Positions 1-8,675 are shown, numbered from the stretch's first letter. The stretch is 40,689 nt of DNA from Acidimicrobiales bacterium (GCA_036270875.1 DATBBR010000097.1:1-40689); one strand, 5' to 3'. Program-made: numbers and translations. The notes: a model not told the origin generated them from the letters alone.

Positions 1-292
1 GCTGATACAGCGCGCCCCAGGCCGAGTTGCTGTAGCGAGGTGGTCCCCCGAGCCATTCGGCAAAGAATCGCTTCTGCCTGTTGCGGCCATTCGCGAGGTC
101 CCTGCCGAAGAACGGTCGGATCACGGCGTCGGCCTCGAAACGGTCGTAGAGGGAGTCCACGAGCCGGTCGACGGTGCCCTGTCCACCAATGCGGTCGAAC
201 AGGGCGCGGTCCTCGAGCGGCCGAAGGCCAGGCTCGAGGTCCAAGAAGCGACGGTGGCCCACCTCCGGGTCGACACTCAAGCCTTGTCGCAT
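1..292 (-). CDS. Truncated haemoglobin, group 2-like (partial, C-terminus beyond window)
   Basis: Reading the minus strand from the ATG at 292 gives about 97 codons without a stop to the window edge. The translation has the hallmarks of a 2-over-2 truncated globin: a pre-helix LFDRIGGQGTVDRLVDSLY segment (Tyr in the likely B10 position), then RPFF and a GGPPRYS segment that in group 2 (TrHbO) proteins precedes the proximal-histidine helix. The proximal histidine lies beyond the edge and cannot be checked. Such proteins bind haem and O2 or detoxify NO in the cytoplasm. A TAG lies six codons upstream in frame, so the start is confined to this ATG or the GTG just before it; a GGAG sits very close upstream. 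It is divergent from the SDR-like gene at 479. Confidence 0.82.
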   Translation of the reverse strand, partial: MRQGLSVDPEVGHRRFLDLEPGLRPLEDRALFDRIGGQGTVDRLVDSLYDRFEADAVIRPFFGRDLANGRNRQKRFFAEWLGGPPRYSNSAWGALYQ

Positions 293-465
293 CACTCCGT
301 GACGCTATCCCATCGGTGTTCGGCGCGGCCTCAGCGACGAAACGTTCGATGAAGTCGAATCCCCTCGACCCCGCCCATAACGTCGCGGCATACGCCCAAC
401 ATGGCCACCGACCGAGCTATCCCACACCGCCGGCTGAGAGACGTATGGCAGTCGAAGCGATTCGG

Positions 466-471
466 TAGGCT
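466..471 (+). promoter_or_regulatory. Leaderless-type -10 box of the SDR-like gene
   Basis: TAGGCT lies 7 nt before the GTG at 479. There is no Shine-Dalgarno sequence between them, so transcription would begin at or next to the start codon. This is the same layout seen at several other genes in the window. No convincing -35 is visible. Confidence 0.45.
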
Positions 472-478
472 TCTGATA

Positions 479-1426
479 GTGAGAGTGTTCTTGCTGGGGG
501 GGACCGGCGCAATCGGCCGCCACGCTCTGCCGGCACTCGTCGCGGCTGGCCACGAGGTCTCCGCGCTCGTGCGGACCGCAGAAAAGGCCGCAGCGGTCAA
601 GGCCCAGAGCGCGACCCCGGTGTTGGCGTCGATCTTCGACCGGGCTGTCCTCTTCGAGGCCGTCCGCAACCACGAGGCGGTGGTGAACCTCGCCACATCG
701 ATGCCCTCTACGGCGGCCTTCGCGTTCCGACACGCCTGGGAGCCGACCGAGCGGGTCCGCATCGGAGGCTCGGCGGCGGTGGTCGACGCTGCGCTGGCCG
801 CTGGCGTTCCACGCCTGGTGCAGGAGTCGGTCAGCATGATTTACCCCGACTCAGGCGACCAGTGGATCGACGAGGATACCTTGCCGGACCGGTACCCCAA
901 CACAAGCGGCAACCTCGGTGCCGAGGCCAGCGCGCAACGCTTCACCAAGGCGGGCGGCACCGGGGTCATTCTCCGGCTGGGCCTCTTCTACGGCCCAGGT
1001 GCCCGCCACAGTGAACAGTTCCTCGCAATGGCACGCCACCACGTCACGCCCCTCATGGGACACCCCGAGTCGTACGTGTCGTCGATCGACGTCGCCGATG
1101 GCGGGGCAGCAGTCGTAGCGGCGCTGCAGGTTCCCGCCGGTGTCTACAACGTCGTGGATGACGAGCCGCTCACCAAGCGCGAGTACGCACAGGCGTTGGC
1201 CACCGCGGCTAGCAAGCGGCCGTGGCTGCGTGGCCCGGGTCGGCTGGCGCTACTACTCGGCAATCGACTTACATCGTTGACCCGGTCTCTGCGGGTGAGC
1301 AATCGGAGGTTCTGCGAGATCAGCAGATGGCAACCGCGGTACCCAAGTGCCAGGCAGGGCTGGGTCGCCATGGCCGAGAGCATCTACGGGGCGTCCCCAA
1401 ACGCGCGGACTATCAGCGCCAAGTAG
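479..1426 (+). CDS. NAD(P)-dependent epimerase/dehydratase-like protein (extended/atypical SDR)
   Basis: The protein (315 aa from GTG 479) opens with MRVFLLGGTGAIG, the GxxGxxG dinucleotide-binding motif of the extended/atypical SDR superfamily. It continues with the typical order of the fold: a VVNLATSMPS segment, a QESVSMIYP segment in the active-site strand, RLGLFYGPG, and SSIDVADGGAAVVAAL. The usual YxxxK pair is not clear where expected (a Leu-Gly occupies the Lys region), which suggests an atypical SDR with non-classical or non-catalytic NAD(P) use. The substrate is not predictable. An in-frame extension to 401 exists, but the GTG at 479 fits the fold and is preceded by a leaderless-type promoter. 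It stands alone, convergent with the acetyltransferase gene that ends at 1483. Confidence 0.8.
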   Translation: MRVFLLGGTGAIGRHALPALVAAGHEVSALVRTAEKAAAVKAQSATPVLASIFDRAVLFEAVRNHEAVVNLATSMPSTAAFAFRHAWEPTERVRIGGSAAVVDAALAAGVPRLVQESVSMIYPDSGDQWIDEDTLPDRYPNTSGNLGAEASAQRFTKAGGTGVILRLGLFYGPGARHSEQFLAMARHHVTPLMGHPESYVSSIDVADGGAAVVAALQVPAGVYNVVDDEPLTKREYAQALATAASKRPWLRGPGRLALLLGNRLTSLTRSLRVSNRRFCEISRWQPRYPSARQGWVAMAESIYGASPNARTISAK

Positions 1427-1482
1427 CCCGCCACCTCACTCGCCCAGAACGCCGACGGTGGGCGGCATCATGGATCCGGACC

Positions 1483-2052
1483 TCAGCCCCGGGGGCGTCG
1501 TGCTCGCCAGTCGACGGCGGTCACGCGGTAGAGCACGAATCTGCGATGCGGATGCCCTACGGGATACCACGGCCCATCGAAGTCGTCGTCAGTGTTGTGG
1601 CGCATACCGAGTCGGCGCATGACTGCTTGGGACTGCTCGTTGGCACTCGTCGTGTGGGACACCACCTCAGGGAGTCCAACCACCTCGAAGACGTAGTCCA
1701 GAGCCCCCGTGGCGCCCTCTGTAGCGTAGCCGTATCCCCACGCATCACGATCCAGGTGCCAGCCGATATGAACCTGCGGCGAGAAGGGAGAGTCGTCGTC
1801 CGCGACTTCCAGTCCGATGAAGCCGATAACTCGCCGGTCCTCGATGCGCTCGACAGCCCACTGGCCGAAGCAGTGCTGGTCGAAACAGGCCTCAATGTTG
1901 TCGATCAGGTCGTAGCTCTCCTGGCGAGTCAGCGGCTTGAAGCGGTAGCGCATGACCTCTGGATCGGCGTTGATCTGCGCGAAGACCTCACGGTCGTCGC
2001 CCGCCCATCGGCGGAGCAGAAGACGCTTCGTGTGGAGGGTCGGGGGTTTCAT
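1483..2052 (-). CDS. GNAT family N-acetyltransferase (RimJ/RimL-like)
   Basis: The 189-aa product begins MKPPTLHTKRLLLRRW, the usual first strand of RimJ/RimL-type acetyltransferases. It has HIGWHLDRDAWGYGYATEG, the region that carries the acetyl-CoA pyrophosphate loop (R/Q-x-x-G-x-G/A), and ends with the late SHTTSANEQSQAVMRRLGM motif. Proteins of this family move an acetyl group from acetyl-CoA to an alpha-amino group of a protein, an antibiotic or a small molecule; nothing here fixes the substrate. The frame stays open to 2223, but the upstream residues are low-complexity Arg/Gly/Pro and do not match the family, so the ATG at 2052 is preferred. No good ribosome binding site is seen. Confidence 0.82.
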   Translation of the reverse strand: MKPPTLHTKRLLLRRWAGDDREVFAQINADPEVMRYRFKPLTRQESYDLIDNIEACFDQHCFGQWAVERIEDRRVIGFIGLEVADDDSPFSPQVHIGWHLDRDAWGYGYATEGATGALDYVFEVVGLPEVVSHTTSANEQSQAVMRRLGMRHNTDDDFDGPWYPVGHPHRRFVLYRVTAVDWRARRPRG

Positions 2053-2315
2053 GGGCCAGCAGCACGGTAATCCGATCTGGCTCACCGTGGTCTCCATTAC
2101 CGCCGGGCTCAGCTTGGGACGACCACGGCCGCGCCGTATGCCCGATCCGCGCCCGGGGCCCCGACGTCCGCTGCTCGGTACAAAGGGACGTGGAAGGACG
2201 GTTCCCGCACGACCAGCCGACACGACCGGGGTGTCCCATATTCGCGGCCTATCTCCGTGGAGGTCAGGGCGCCCCGAACGCCGGCTCCGAGGCGCGTTAC
2301 CTGACCGAATTGCTC

Positions 2316-2687
2316 ATGACCGAGCGCGGCCCACGACCTGGCTACCACTCAGTCACTCCACGACTTGTGGTGACCGATGTGGCGGCACAGGTTGATTTCC
2401 TGCGCCGGGTCTTCGGCGCTCAGCGGGAGTTCGAACCAGGGCGCCCAGCCGAGGTCCACATCGGTGACTCACTGATCATGATATCCCCAGCGACCGAGCG
2501 AGACCCGTTCCCGGGCTTCCTATACGTCTACGTCGACGACGCAGACCGATCCTACGAGAATGCCCTGAACGCTGGCGCCGTCTCGCTGGAAGCGCCGCTC
2601 GACACTCCCTATGGCGATCGTCGGGCCATGGTGCGCGATTACTTTGGGAATGTGTACCAAATCGCCCGGCCCGCAGGAGAGACCTGA
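2316..2687 (+). CDS. VOC-fold protein (glyoxalase/bleomycin-resistance, PhnB-like)
   Basis: A small 123-aa protein with one set of the paired beta-alpha-beta-beta-beta modules: SVTPRLVVTDVAAQVDFLRRVFGA, then HIGDSLIMIS, GFLYVYVDDADRSYENALNAGA, and a final RAMVRDYFGNVYQIA. This matches the PhnB/glyoxalase-like branch of the vicinal oxygen chelate superfamily. Metal ligands are incomplete by eye, which is common in this branch. The function could be binding or resistance rather than glyoxalase activity. The frame is open from 2190 but homology starts at ATG 2316. It is monocistronic; the 248 nt that follow show no gene. Confidence 0.8.
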   Translation: MTERGPRPGYHSVTPRLVVTDVAAQVDFLRRVFGAQREFEPGRPAEVHIGDSLIMISPATERDPFPGFLYVYVDDADRSYENALNAGAVSLEAPLDTPYGDRRAMVRDYFGNVYQIARPAGET

Positions 2688-2935
2688 ACCAACGCCTTCA
2701 CAACGCCCGACTTGTCTTGGTGGGGCGCACATAACGTACGCCCGACCACGCGCGCGAACGCCCCAGTACGCCGGAACCTGGTGAGCACCGCTCGTTCTCA
2801 GGAGAACGATTATTACGCGTACGGTTGAAGCCAGGAGTCGATGGTGAGTTGCCTCCACCAGGCAGGTCGGTAGCGCTTGGCCGCCCATAATGGGGGATGG
2901 ACGTCACGTCTGATCCGGCAGGAGGGTGATTCGTA

Positions 2936-3985
2936 ATGTGCACTGACTACACGGACCCAGCGCACCTGCACCAGCCAGATCCAAAGGTGTTGCACGACTT
3001 CGAGCCCCGGGTGCTCTTCGACTTGGAGCCGGTCGACGCGGTCACCGTCACCACGCTCATGGACAACGTCACCGACATCTTCATGCCCGATCAGGGACCG
3101 GCCCACCGTGCACCGATTGGGGTCGGCGGCCGCCAGCCGGCCGCCATCATGGAAGGCGGAAACGCTCCTGTGGCGCTGCTGGCCGAGCACGGGTTCTCGG
3201 TCCTGGTGACGTTGACCAAGGACAGCGTCCAGCACCAGATCCTCTTCGACGCCGGCACAACCCCCGAGGGGATGGTCGAGAACATGGGCCGCCTGGAGGT
3301 CGACCCTTCGGGCATCGAGGCCATCGTCTGCAGCCACGGCCACTTCGACCACACCACTGGGCTCGACGGCCTGATCCGCCGGCTCGGGAGGGTCAACCTG
3401 CCGGTGCTCATCCATCCCCAGTTCTGGCGCCGGCGGCGGGTGAGCCTGCCCGGACGGGATCCGATGGAGATCCCGAGCACCAGCCGAGGGGCCCTGGTCG
3501 ACGCTGGCTTCGAGGTGATCGAGGAGCAGCAGCCCAGCTTCTTGTTCGATCGCTCTGTACTGGTGACCGGCGAGGTGCCACGCACCACCGGATACGAGCC
3601 GGGCTTCCCCCCACAGCAGGCCTGGGTGGACGGGCGCTGGGAACCGGACCCCCTGGTCCTCGACGACCAAGGCTTCATCGTCGACATCAAGGACAAGGGG
3701 TTGCTGGTGATCACCGGCTGTGGCCATGCAGGCATCGTCAACATCTGCCACTACGCCCGACGGCTAACCAAGGACCGACCGTTGTACGCCGTCATGGGCG
3801 GCTTCCATCTCAACGGGCCGATCTTCGAACCTCTTATCCCCCGGGTCCTCAACGACCTGGGCGCCCTGGCCCCCTCCGTGGTCGTCCCGGCCCACTGCAC
3901 CGGATGGCGGGCCCAGCACGCCATGAGTGCCCGCTTCGGCGATGCCTTCATCCCCAACAGTGTCGGGACCCGCTTCGCGTTGTGA
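2936..3985 (+). CDS. MBL-fold metallo-hydrolase (MptA-/dihydropterin-phosphate-synthase-like subgroup)
   Basis: A 349-aa metallo-beta-lactamase-fold protein. The metal motif HxHxDH is seen as SHGHFDHTTGL (His134, His136, Asp138, His139). Later ligand motifs are TGCGHAGIVN (His264), GGFHLNG (291) and PAHCTGW (His320). The CGHAG and PAHCTG pair is characteristic of the subgroup annotated as 7,8-dihydropterin-6-methyl-4-(beta-D-ribofuranosyl)-aminobenzene-5'-phosphate synthase-like. In Actinobacteria this is a fold-level name; the real substrate is unknown. AGGAGG lies 10 nt before ATG 2936, so this gene has a conventional Shine-Dalgarno, unlike several others in the window. No neighbour suggests a pathway; tRNA-Val lies convergently downstream. 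Confidence 0.86.
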   Translation: MCTDYTDPAHLHQPDPKVLHDFEPRVLFDLEPVDAVTVTTLMDNVTDIFMPDQGPAHRAPIGVGGRQPAAIMEGGNAPVALLAEHGFSVLVTLTKDSVQHQILFDAGTTPEGMVENMGRLEVDPSGIEAIVCSHGHFDHTTGLDGLIRRLGRVNLPVLIHPQFWRRRRVSLPGRDPMEIPSTSRGALVDAGFEVIEEQQPSFLFDRSVLVTGEVPRTTGYEPGFPPQQAWVDGRWEPDPLVLDDQGFIVDIKDKGLLVITGCGHAGIVNICHYARRLTKDRPLYAVMGGFHLNGPIFEPLIPRVLNDLGALAPSVVVPAHCTGWRAQHAMSARFGDAFIPNSVGTRFAL

Positions 3986-4079
3986 TGCAGTGCAACGAAC
4001 CCAACACGAAACCCAACAAGGGGGGAGCGGGCCGATACGGCCTGACCAACATCAGAAACGGTCTGACTGGGCATTCGCG

Positions 4080-4154
4080 TGGGCGCTGAGGGACTCGAAC
4101 CCCCGACCTGCTGGTTGTAAGCCAGCTGCTCTGACCAGACTGAGCTAAGCGCCC
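4080..4154 (-). tRNA. tRNA-Val (anticodon TAC)
   Basis: The minus strand folds as a cloverleaf. The acceptor stem GGGCGCT pairs with AGCGCCC, discriminator A is at 4080, and the anticodon stem GCTGG/CCAGC closes the loop CTTACAA, giving TAC (decodes GUA). The T-arm is GGGGGTTCGAGTCCCTC-like. CCA is not encoded. Confidence 0.95.
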
Positions 4155-4482
4155 GACAATGTGACTCTGATCCGCACTGCGTCATACGCTCCCCACTGAG
4201 TTGGGGAGCGATCCACCAGGTTAGTAATGCAGTGCCATCGGCGAGAACCCCAGCAATCTTCGCACCACGGACGTTGACCACATGCATGAGGCTGACAAGT
4301 TGACGGGTCCCCTCCGACCAATAGCCCCGTTTGTGATCGCCTTTCGGCGCTACGACCGAAGCCAGGGCGATTCGTAGCTCCAGGCTCACGCGCGCGGGAT
4401 GGCAGACGTGGCCGGCCCCCTTGCCGGGTGCAGCCGGGTGGCAACCGGCAACCGTGGCCCTCGCCGAGCTGGAGGTAGCGGT
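4155..4482. other. 328-nt stretch without a recognisable gene
   Basis: Between tRNA-Val and the amidohydrolase operon end no reading frame resembles a known protein. The long minus-strand frame here runs through the tRNA and is an artefact. It contains the perfect 9-bp hairpin at 4187-4210 and short GCCGGGTG direct repeats near 4425-4440. Confidence 0.6.
4187..4210. repeat. Perfect inverted repeat (9-bp stem, 6-nt loop)
   Basis: CGCTCCCCA and TGGGGAGCG flank the loop CTGAGT. It lies just upstream of tRNA-Val on the tRNA's strand. There is no T-tract on either side, so it is not a standard intrinsic terminator. It could be a processing hairpin, an operator or an end of decayed mobile DNA. Confidence 0.55.
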
Positions 4483-5754
4483 CTAACTGCCCACCGGGAC
4501 CTCGAGGGCCTCGGTGCCCGTCAGCCACGGGCGGCCGGCGGCGGCCAGCTCAGACCACTTGCCGAGGTCGTCGCCGGTCTGGCCCAGGTCCTCCGGGGTG
4601 GGCCCGAAGCGGTCGGCCAGGGGGAGCAACGCCGCGGTGTCGAACTGGTAGCAGGAGGCGGCGTTTCCCCCCAGCATCTGCTGGGTCTCGTCCACGGGGA
4701 TGTCGTGGAAGGCGCTCCGCAGCCATTCCCTCGTGTGTGGCCACGTGCCCTCGGGGTGGGGGAAGTCGTTGCCCCACATGAGGTTGCCGACACCGATCTC
4801 GTAGCGTCGGGCCAACTCCCGCCGGCGGGTGTTGGACGCCCCGATGAAGCAGTTGCGGTCGAAGTACTCGCTGGGGCGCATGCTCAGGTGCGAGGTCAGC
4901 TGCTTGCCCAGCTTCTTGGCCGCGTGCTCCCGGTCGTAGACGATGTCCGATGTCCACAACAGATCGGGTGCCCAGAAGGCTCCGCACTCGGTGGTCACGA
5001 AGCTCAGCGTCGGGAAGCGCTCGAAGACCCCGGCCCACAGCAGGAACCACAGAGGCCGGATCGACCACCACCGGACCTCTGCCACGTAGATCCCGACGTG
5101 CTCGCCGTACGACGCCCGGTCGGCCGCCCCCGAGTGTACGTGCACCGGCATCTGCAGGTCGGCGCACGCGGCCCAGACGGCGTCGTATTTCGGGTCGTGA
5201 TAGGGCTCGTGGGGCTGCCACATCGACGGGATGAGGATCCCACCGCGCAGTCCCGACTGTCGTGCCCGATGGATCTCGGCCACCGCCGCCTCGACGTCGA
5301 AGATGGGCACGATGGCCACTCCGGCCCGGCGCGCCGGGTTGGTCGAGCACAGCTCGGCCAGCCAGCGGTTGTGAGCTCGGGCCCCGGCCATGAGCAGGTC
5401 GGTGGGCACGTCGGCGCTGGCCCCCAGGCCGGCGCCGAACGGTGCCGACGCCCCGCCCGTCACCGCGTCAGCGTCGGGGAAGATGACCTCGCCGACGACC
5501 CCGTCTGCGTCGAGCTCGCGGTCGCGCCGAGCGGCGTCCCAGCCCCCGTGCAGGCCTTCGGCGTTCTCGCTCTCCCACTCCTCGGCGAACTCTTCGTTGC
5601 GCAGCCCCTGCTCGGCCAGGTCGGCCTCGACCGCGGCGCGCGCCGTGAGGTACTGCCCGAACACCTCGCGATACGCGGGGTCCAACCATTCCCGGTACTC
5701 CTCGCTCGGCAGCCCGGCATGGCAGTCCGACGAGATCACCATGTACCTGCTCAT
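4483..5754 (-). CDS. Amidohydrolase family 2 protein (ACMSD-like TIM-barrel), copy A
   Basis: A 423-aa metal-dependent hydrolase/decarboxylase of the amidohydrolase_2 group. The N-terminal metal motif is SSDCHAG (Asp10, His12). Other candidate ligands are MPVHVHSGA (His205, His207), TTECGAF (Glu256) and the C-terminal WGNDFPHPE (Asp330). QQMLGGNAA near residue 358 is the usual end-of-barrel signature. Relatives hydrolyse or decarboxylate ring-cleavage or aromatic acids. It is the last gene of a four-gene minus-strand operon and a paralogue of the first gene (7467-8675). GGAAGGAG lies 7 nt before ATG 5754; the frame continues upstream to 6117 but only as antisense of the SDR. The substrate is not predictable. 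Confidence 0.87.
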   Translation of the reverse strand: MSRYMVISSDCHAGLPSEEYREWLDPAYREVFGQYLTARAAVEADLAEQGLRNEEFAEEWESENAEGLHGGWDAARRDRELDADGVVGEVIFPDADAVTGGASAPFGAGLGASADVPTDLLMAGARAHNRWLAELCSTNPARRAGVAIVPIFDVEAAVAEIHRARQSGLRGGILIPSMWQPHEPYHDPKYDAVWAACADLQMPVHVHSGAADRASYGEHVGIYVAEVRWWSIRPLWFLLWAGVFERFPTLSFVTTECGAFWAPDLLWTSDIVYDREHAAKKLGKQLTSHLSMRPSEYFDRNCFIGASNTRRRELARRYEIGVGNLMWGNDFPHPEGTWPHTREWLRSAFHDIPVDETQQMLGGNAASCYQFDTAALLPLADRFGPTPEDLGQTGDDLGKWSELAAAGRPWLTGTEALEVPVGS

Positions 5755-5788
5755 CCATGTGCTCCTTCCGCCGACACCAGCGGCGTCG

Positions 5789-6664
5789 TCATCCCGGTAC
5801 CGCCCGCAGGTAGGTGGGATTCTCCCGCTTGAGCATCGACTCGGCCCGACCCTGGATCTGGCTGTCGGTATGGGCGCTCGGTGGCAGGATCCAGAAGTCA
5901 CCAGCGACGACAGCGGTGGCGACCTGCTCCGCGACCTCATCCGGCTCGGTGTAGTTGGGCTCGATGCCGGCGGCCCGCATCTGGGCCTCGATGTCCTCGA
6001 TCGTGGCGTAGGGAGTCGCCCGCGGCCGCTGCTTGGCCAGCTCCGCCGGCCGGTTGCGCCATGAGGTGAAGATCCCGGTTCGCAGCATGTTCGGTCCGGG
6101 GAACAGGACCGAGGCACCGATCGGCGCCCCCGAGTCCTGCAGCTGGGCGTAGAGGCACTCGGTAAGGGTCACCACGGCAGCCTTCGTCACCGCGTACTGG
6201 GGAGTGCCAGGCAGCGGCGACACGCCCCCGTTTCCCGATGACGTGTTCACCACGTGGCCTGCCTCGCCGCCGGCCAGCATGACGGGCACGAAGGCGTTGA
6301 TGCCATGGATCACGCCGTACACGTTCACGCCGAACGCCCACCGCCAGTCGTTCAGCTCGTGCTCCCACAGCGCCCCCTCGGCGCCGGCGCCGATCCCGGC
6401 GTTGTTGCACACCAGGTTGACTGAACCGTAGCGCTCGAGCGTGCGGTCGCGGAGCGCCTCGACAGACTCGTAGCGGGCCACATCCGTGAGGACCCCTGTC
6501 ACCTCGAGTGACTGAGAACCCAGCTCAGCGACGGCCCGATCGAGGGCCCCCTGCTCGACGTCGGCGAGCACCACCTGCATCCCCGCCCGGGCGAACCGCT
6601 CTCCCATGGCCCGGCCGATCCCGCCGGCACCGCCGGTGACGACGGCGACCCCCTCCAGCTCCAC
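5789..6664 (-). CDS. SDR family NAD(P)-dependent oxidoreductase
   Basis: A classical short-chain dehydrogenase/reductase of 291 aa. It has the cofactor motif TGGAGGIG (residues 10-17), Asp35 at the end of the second strand (favours NAD(H)), NNAG (87-90), Asn114, and the catalytic set Ser142/143, Tyr157 and Lys161 in QYAVTKAA. The GTG at 6664 is preceded by GAGGAG and lies 4 nt past the stop of the acetoacetate-decarboxylase-like gene, so the two are translationally coupled. In this operon it would oxidise or reduce a hydroxyl/keto intermediate handled by the two amidohydrolases and the decarboxylase-like protein; that link is inferred from order alone. Confidence 0.9.
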   Translation of the reverse strand: MELEGVAVVTGGAGGIGRAMGERFARAGMQVVLADVEQGALDRAVAELGSQSLEVTGVLTDVARYESVEALRDRTLERYGSVNLVCNNAGIGAGAEGALWEHELNDWRWAFGVNVYGVIHGINAFVPVMLAGGEAGHVVNTSSGNGGVSPLPGTPQYAVTKAAVVTLTECLYAQLQDSGAPIGASVLFPGPNMLRTGIFTSWRNRPAELAKQRPRATPYATIEDIEAQMRAAGIEPNYTEPDEVAEQVATAVVAGDFWILPPSAHTDSQIQGRAESMLKRENPTYLRAVPG

Positions 6665-6668
6665 CGCG

Positions 6669-7448
6669 CTACTCCTCGCCCACCGGCGACAGGTCGTCGT
6701 AGCGCTGGTGGACGAAGGGCCGGAGCCACTCCCCCGGCACCGTGCCGTGGATCTCGCCCCGCTGGACGCTGCTCCGCTCGCCGAGGAGGATCGGGCCAGG
6801 CCGGCGCACGGGCAGGTCCGCCACCGGGTCGAAGCGCGACTCGCGCAGGATGACCTCGCCGTCGACACCCTCGAGCTTGCGGGTCTGCTCTCGCCGATGG
6901 CAGTACACGAGCGCCGGGTCGGTATCGAAGCCCTTGCCGTCAGGCGACGGGAGGAACTTGAAGTAGAAATCTGTGCGGTTCTCCTCCGCCGGCGGCTCCA
7001 GCTCTCCTGCCACGTGCCCGGTCACGGTGACGATGTCCGCGCCCATGCGGGAGATGCGGCCCGTCACCCGGTCGCCGTCGCGCTCCAGGGTGACCTGTCC
7101 GAGCTTCTTGGGCTCACCGAAGGTCTCCCGTCCCCCGATCACGGACTGTTCGGTGGTCATGGGCATCAGCAGGGCGTAGTAGCCGTCGGTCCCCTCGTGC
7201 CGAGCGCGCACCGAGAAGCTGCCGGCGCCAAAGGTCGGATAGCCCGAGATGTCGACGGTGGCGATCGTCACCTTCACCTGCGGTTCGCCACCGGGCTCGA
7301 TCGGCGGCGGCAGCACGGCGGCGATGACGTCGGGATCCGTCAGGTAGGTGGCGACGAGCGTCGTCGCCCACACGTCGACCGAAGTCGCCTCCACCTCCCG
7401 GTTACGCAGCTGCTCCTCCGACCTCGCTCCGTACCTGACCTTGGCCAT
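6669..7448 (-). CDS. Acetoacetate decarboxylase family protein
   Basis: The 259-aa product matches the acetoacetate decarboxylase-like superfamily. The segment RETFGEPKKLGQVTLE carries the Lys-Lys pair (Lys114-Lys115) that in true acetoacetate decarboxylase supplies the Schiff-base lysine and its pKa-lowering neighbour. It lies in a strand-rich setting with FYFKFLPSPDGKGF later on. Many actinobacterial relatives act on other substrates (hydratases, aldolases, cyclases), so decarboxylation of a beta-keto acid is possible but not proved. ATG 7448 has AAGGGGG close upstream; a TTG at 7466 is an alternative. It is the second gene of the four-gene operon, 18 nt after the first amidohydrolase and coupled to the SDR. 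Confidence 0.85.
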   Translation of the reverse strand: MAKVRYGARSEEQLRNREVEATSVDVWATTLVATYLTDPDVIAAVLPPPIEPGGEPQVKVTIATVDISGYPTFGAGSFSVRARHEGTDGYYALLMPMTTEQSVIGGRETFGEPKKLGQVTLERDGDRVTGRISRMGADIVTVTGHVAGELEPPAEENRTDFYFKFLPSPDGKGFDTDPALVYCHRREQTRKLEGVDGEVILRESRFDPVADLPVRRPGPILLGERSSVQRGEIHGTVPGEWLRPFVHQRYDDLSPVGEE

Positions 7449-7466
7449 CACGCCCCCTTGCGTCAA

Positions 7467-8675
7467 TCAGCCGGCGAACGCCGGACACCGCTTGGCCTCT
7501 GCTGGGATCTCCTCGACCGGCAGGACCTGGTCGATCTCCTCGTGGGTCGGGCCCACACGCGCCCCCACCTCGGCGAGACGGGCCATATCGAACTGGTAGA
7601 GCTCGGCCGCGTTGCCGCCCAGCATCTGCTGCACCTCGGCCGGGTCGATGCCCGCAAAGGTACGCCGGAGGGCGGCCCGGCTGAACGGAAAGCTCGACTC
7701 CCTGTGGGGGTAGTCGCTTCCCCACATGATCTTGTCCAGCCCGACGACGTCGCGTAGCGCAGCCTCCGCCGGACGCATGAAGCTCGACCCGACATGACAC
7801 TGCCGCGCCCAGTACTCGCTCGGACGGAGGGAAAGCTTGCCGACGACCTGGGCGCCCCACTCCTGCTCCTGCGAACCCGTCGACGAGCCCATGCGCGAGA
7901 AGAAGTAGTCGAGGGTTCCCAGCGTCTCGGGGATCCACGAGGTTCCCTGCTCGGTGAACACCAGCTGCAGCGAGGGGTGGTCCTCGAGGACCCCTCCGAA
8001 GATCAGGTGCCAGAGCGCGCGGTGGGCCCACCAGGTCACCTCGAGCAGGAACATCACGTTGTCGACGGGCTGGTCGCCCAGCGGCGGCACCGCGCTCCCG
8101 CTGTGATGGTTGAGCGGCAGACCCGTGTCGGCGCACGCCTTCCAAAGCGGCTCGTACACCGGTGAGTACAAGGGCTCGAGCCCCGATCCGGGGGGCGCGC
8201 CAGGAAGAAGTATGCCGCCTGTGAGCCCGGCCTCCGCCGCCCACTCGACCTCCCGAACAGCGGCGTCGACGTCGTGCAGCATGATCTGGGCGATCCCGGC
8301 CCGCCGACCAGGAGCGGCGGCGCAGAAGTCGGCCAGCCAGCGATTGTGGGCCCGCAGCCCGGCCCACCGCAGCCCGAGGTCGCCGTCGGTCGCCCCCGGC
8401 ATCTGCACCTTGAGCGAGGGTTCGGGGTAGAAGGGTGGGATCGTGTTGGGGAACACGACCTCGGCGACGATGCCGTCGCGCTCGAGGTCGGCCAGCCGGC
8501 GATCGTGATCCCAGTTCCGGCCGCCATCGTCGCCCATGAGATCCTCGTAGGGGATGGCGTAGTCGCGGGCCCAGGTGTCGAAGCGCTCGTGGTAGCGGTG
8601 CTCCAGATAGTCCTTGTACTCGTGCAGCTCGGCTCCGCCATGACAGTCGGCCGAGATGATCACGTAGTGGTCCAT
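7467..8675 (-). CDS. Amidohydrolase family 2 protein, copy B (first gene of operon)
   Basis: 402 aa, clearly homologous along its length to the protein at 4483-5754. It has ISADCHGG (Asp10, His12) at the N-terminus, LNHHSG, VFTEQGTSW, IMWGSDYPHRE and QQMLGGNAAELYQFD. It is expected to be a metal-dependent TIM-barrel hydrolase or non-oxidative decarboxylase. ATG 8675 is supported by alignment with copy A (MSRYMVISSDCH versus MDHYVIISADCH). No Shine-Dalgarno lies upstream; instead a palindrome fills the 19 nt to the divergent TetR gene, so a leaderless transcript under TetR control is likely. Retention of both paralogues in one operon suggests two different steps or substrates. Confidence 0.87.
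   Translation of the reverse strand: MDHYVIISADCHGGAELHEYKDYLEHRYHERFDTWARDYAIPYEDLMGDDGGRNWDHDRRLADLERDGIVAEVVFPNTIPPFYPEPSLKVQMPGATDGDLGLRWAGLRAHNRWLADFCAAAPGRRAGIAQIMLHDVDAAVREVEWAAEAGLTGGILLPGAPPGSGLEPLYSPVYEPLWKACADTGLPLNHHSGSAVPPLGDQPVDNVMFLLEVTWWAHRALWHLIFGGVLEDHPSLQLVFTEQGTSWIPETLGTLDYFFSRMGSSTGSQEQEWGAQVVGKLSLRPSEYWARQCHVGSSFMRPAEAALRDVVGLDKIMWGSDYPHRESSFPFSRAALRRTFAGIDPAEVQQMLGGNAAELYQFDMARLAEVGARVGPTHEEIDQVLPVEEIPAEAKRCPAFAG

Noticed and set aside
2698-2943. Minus-strand short ORF before the MBL gene
   Set aside because: No ribosome binding site or motif, and it overlaps the MBL start region; the 2688-2935 gap is treated as non-coding.
3751-4389. Minus-strand 212-codon frame covering tRNA-Val
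   Set aside because: Part of it is a translation of the tRNA itself, and the rest is antisense to the MBL gene; no protein similarity.
4399-7757. Long plus-strand frames (4399-5832, 6606-7757) opposite the amidohydrolase operon
   Set aside because: Shadows of genes with clear family motifs on the minus strand; no recognisable domain or promoter.
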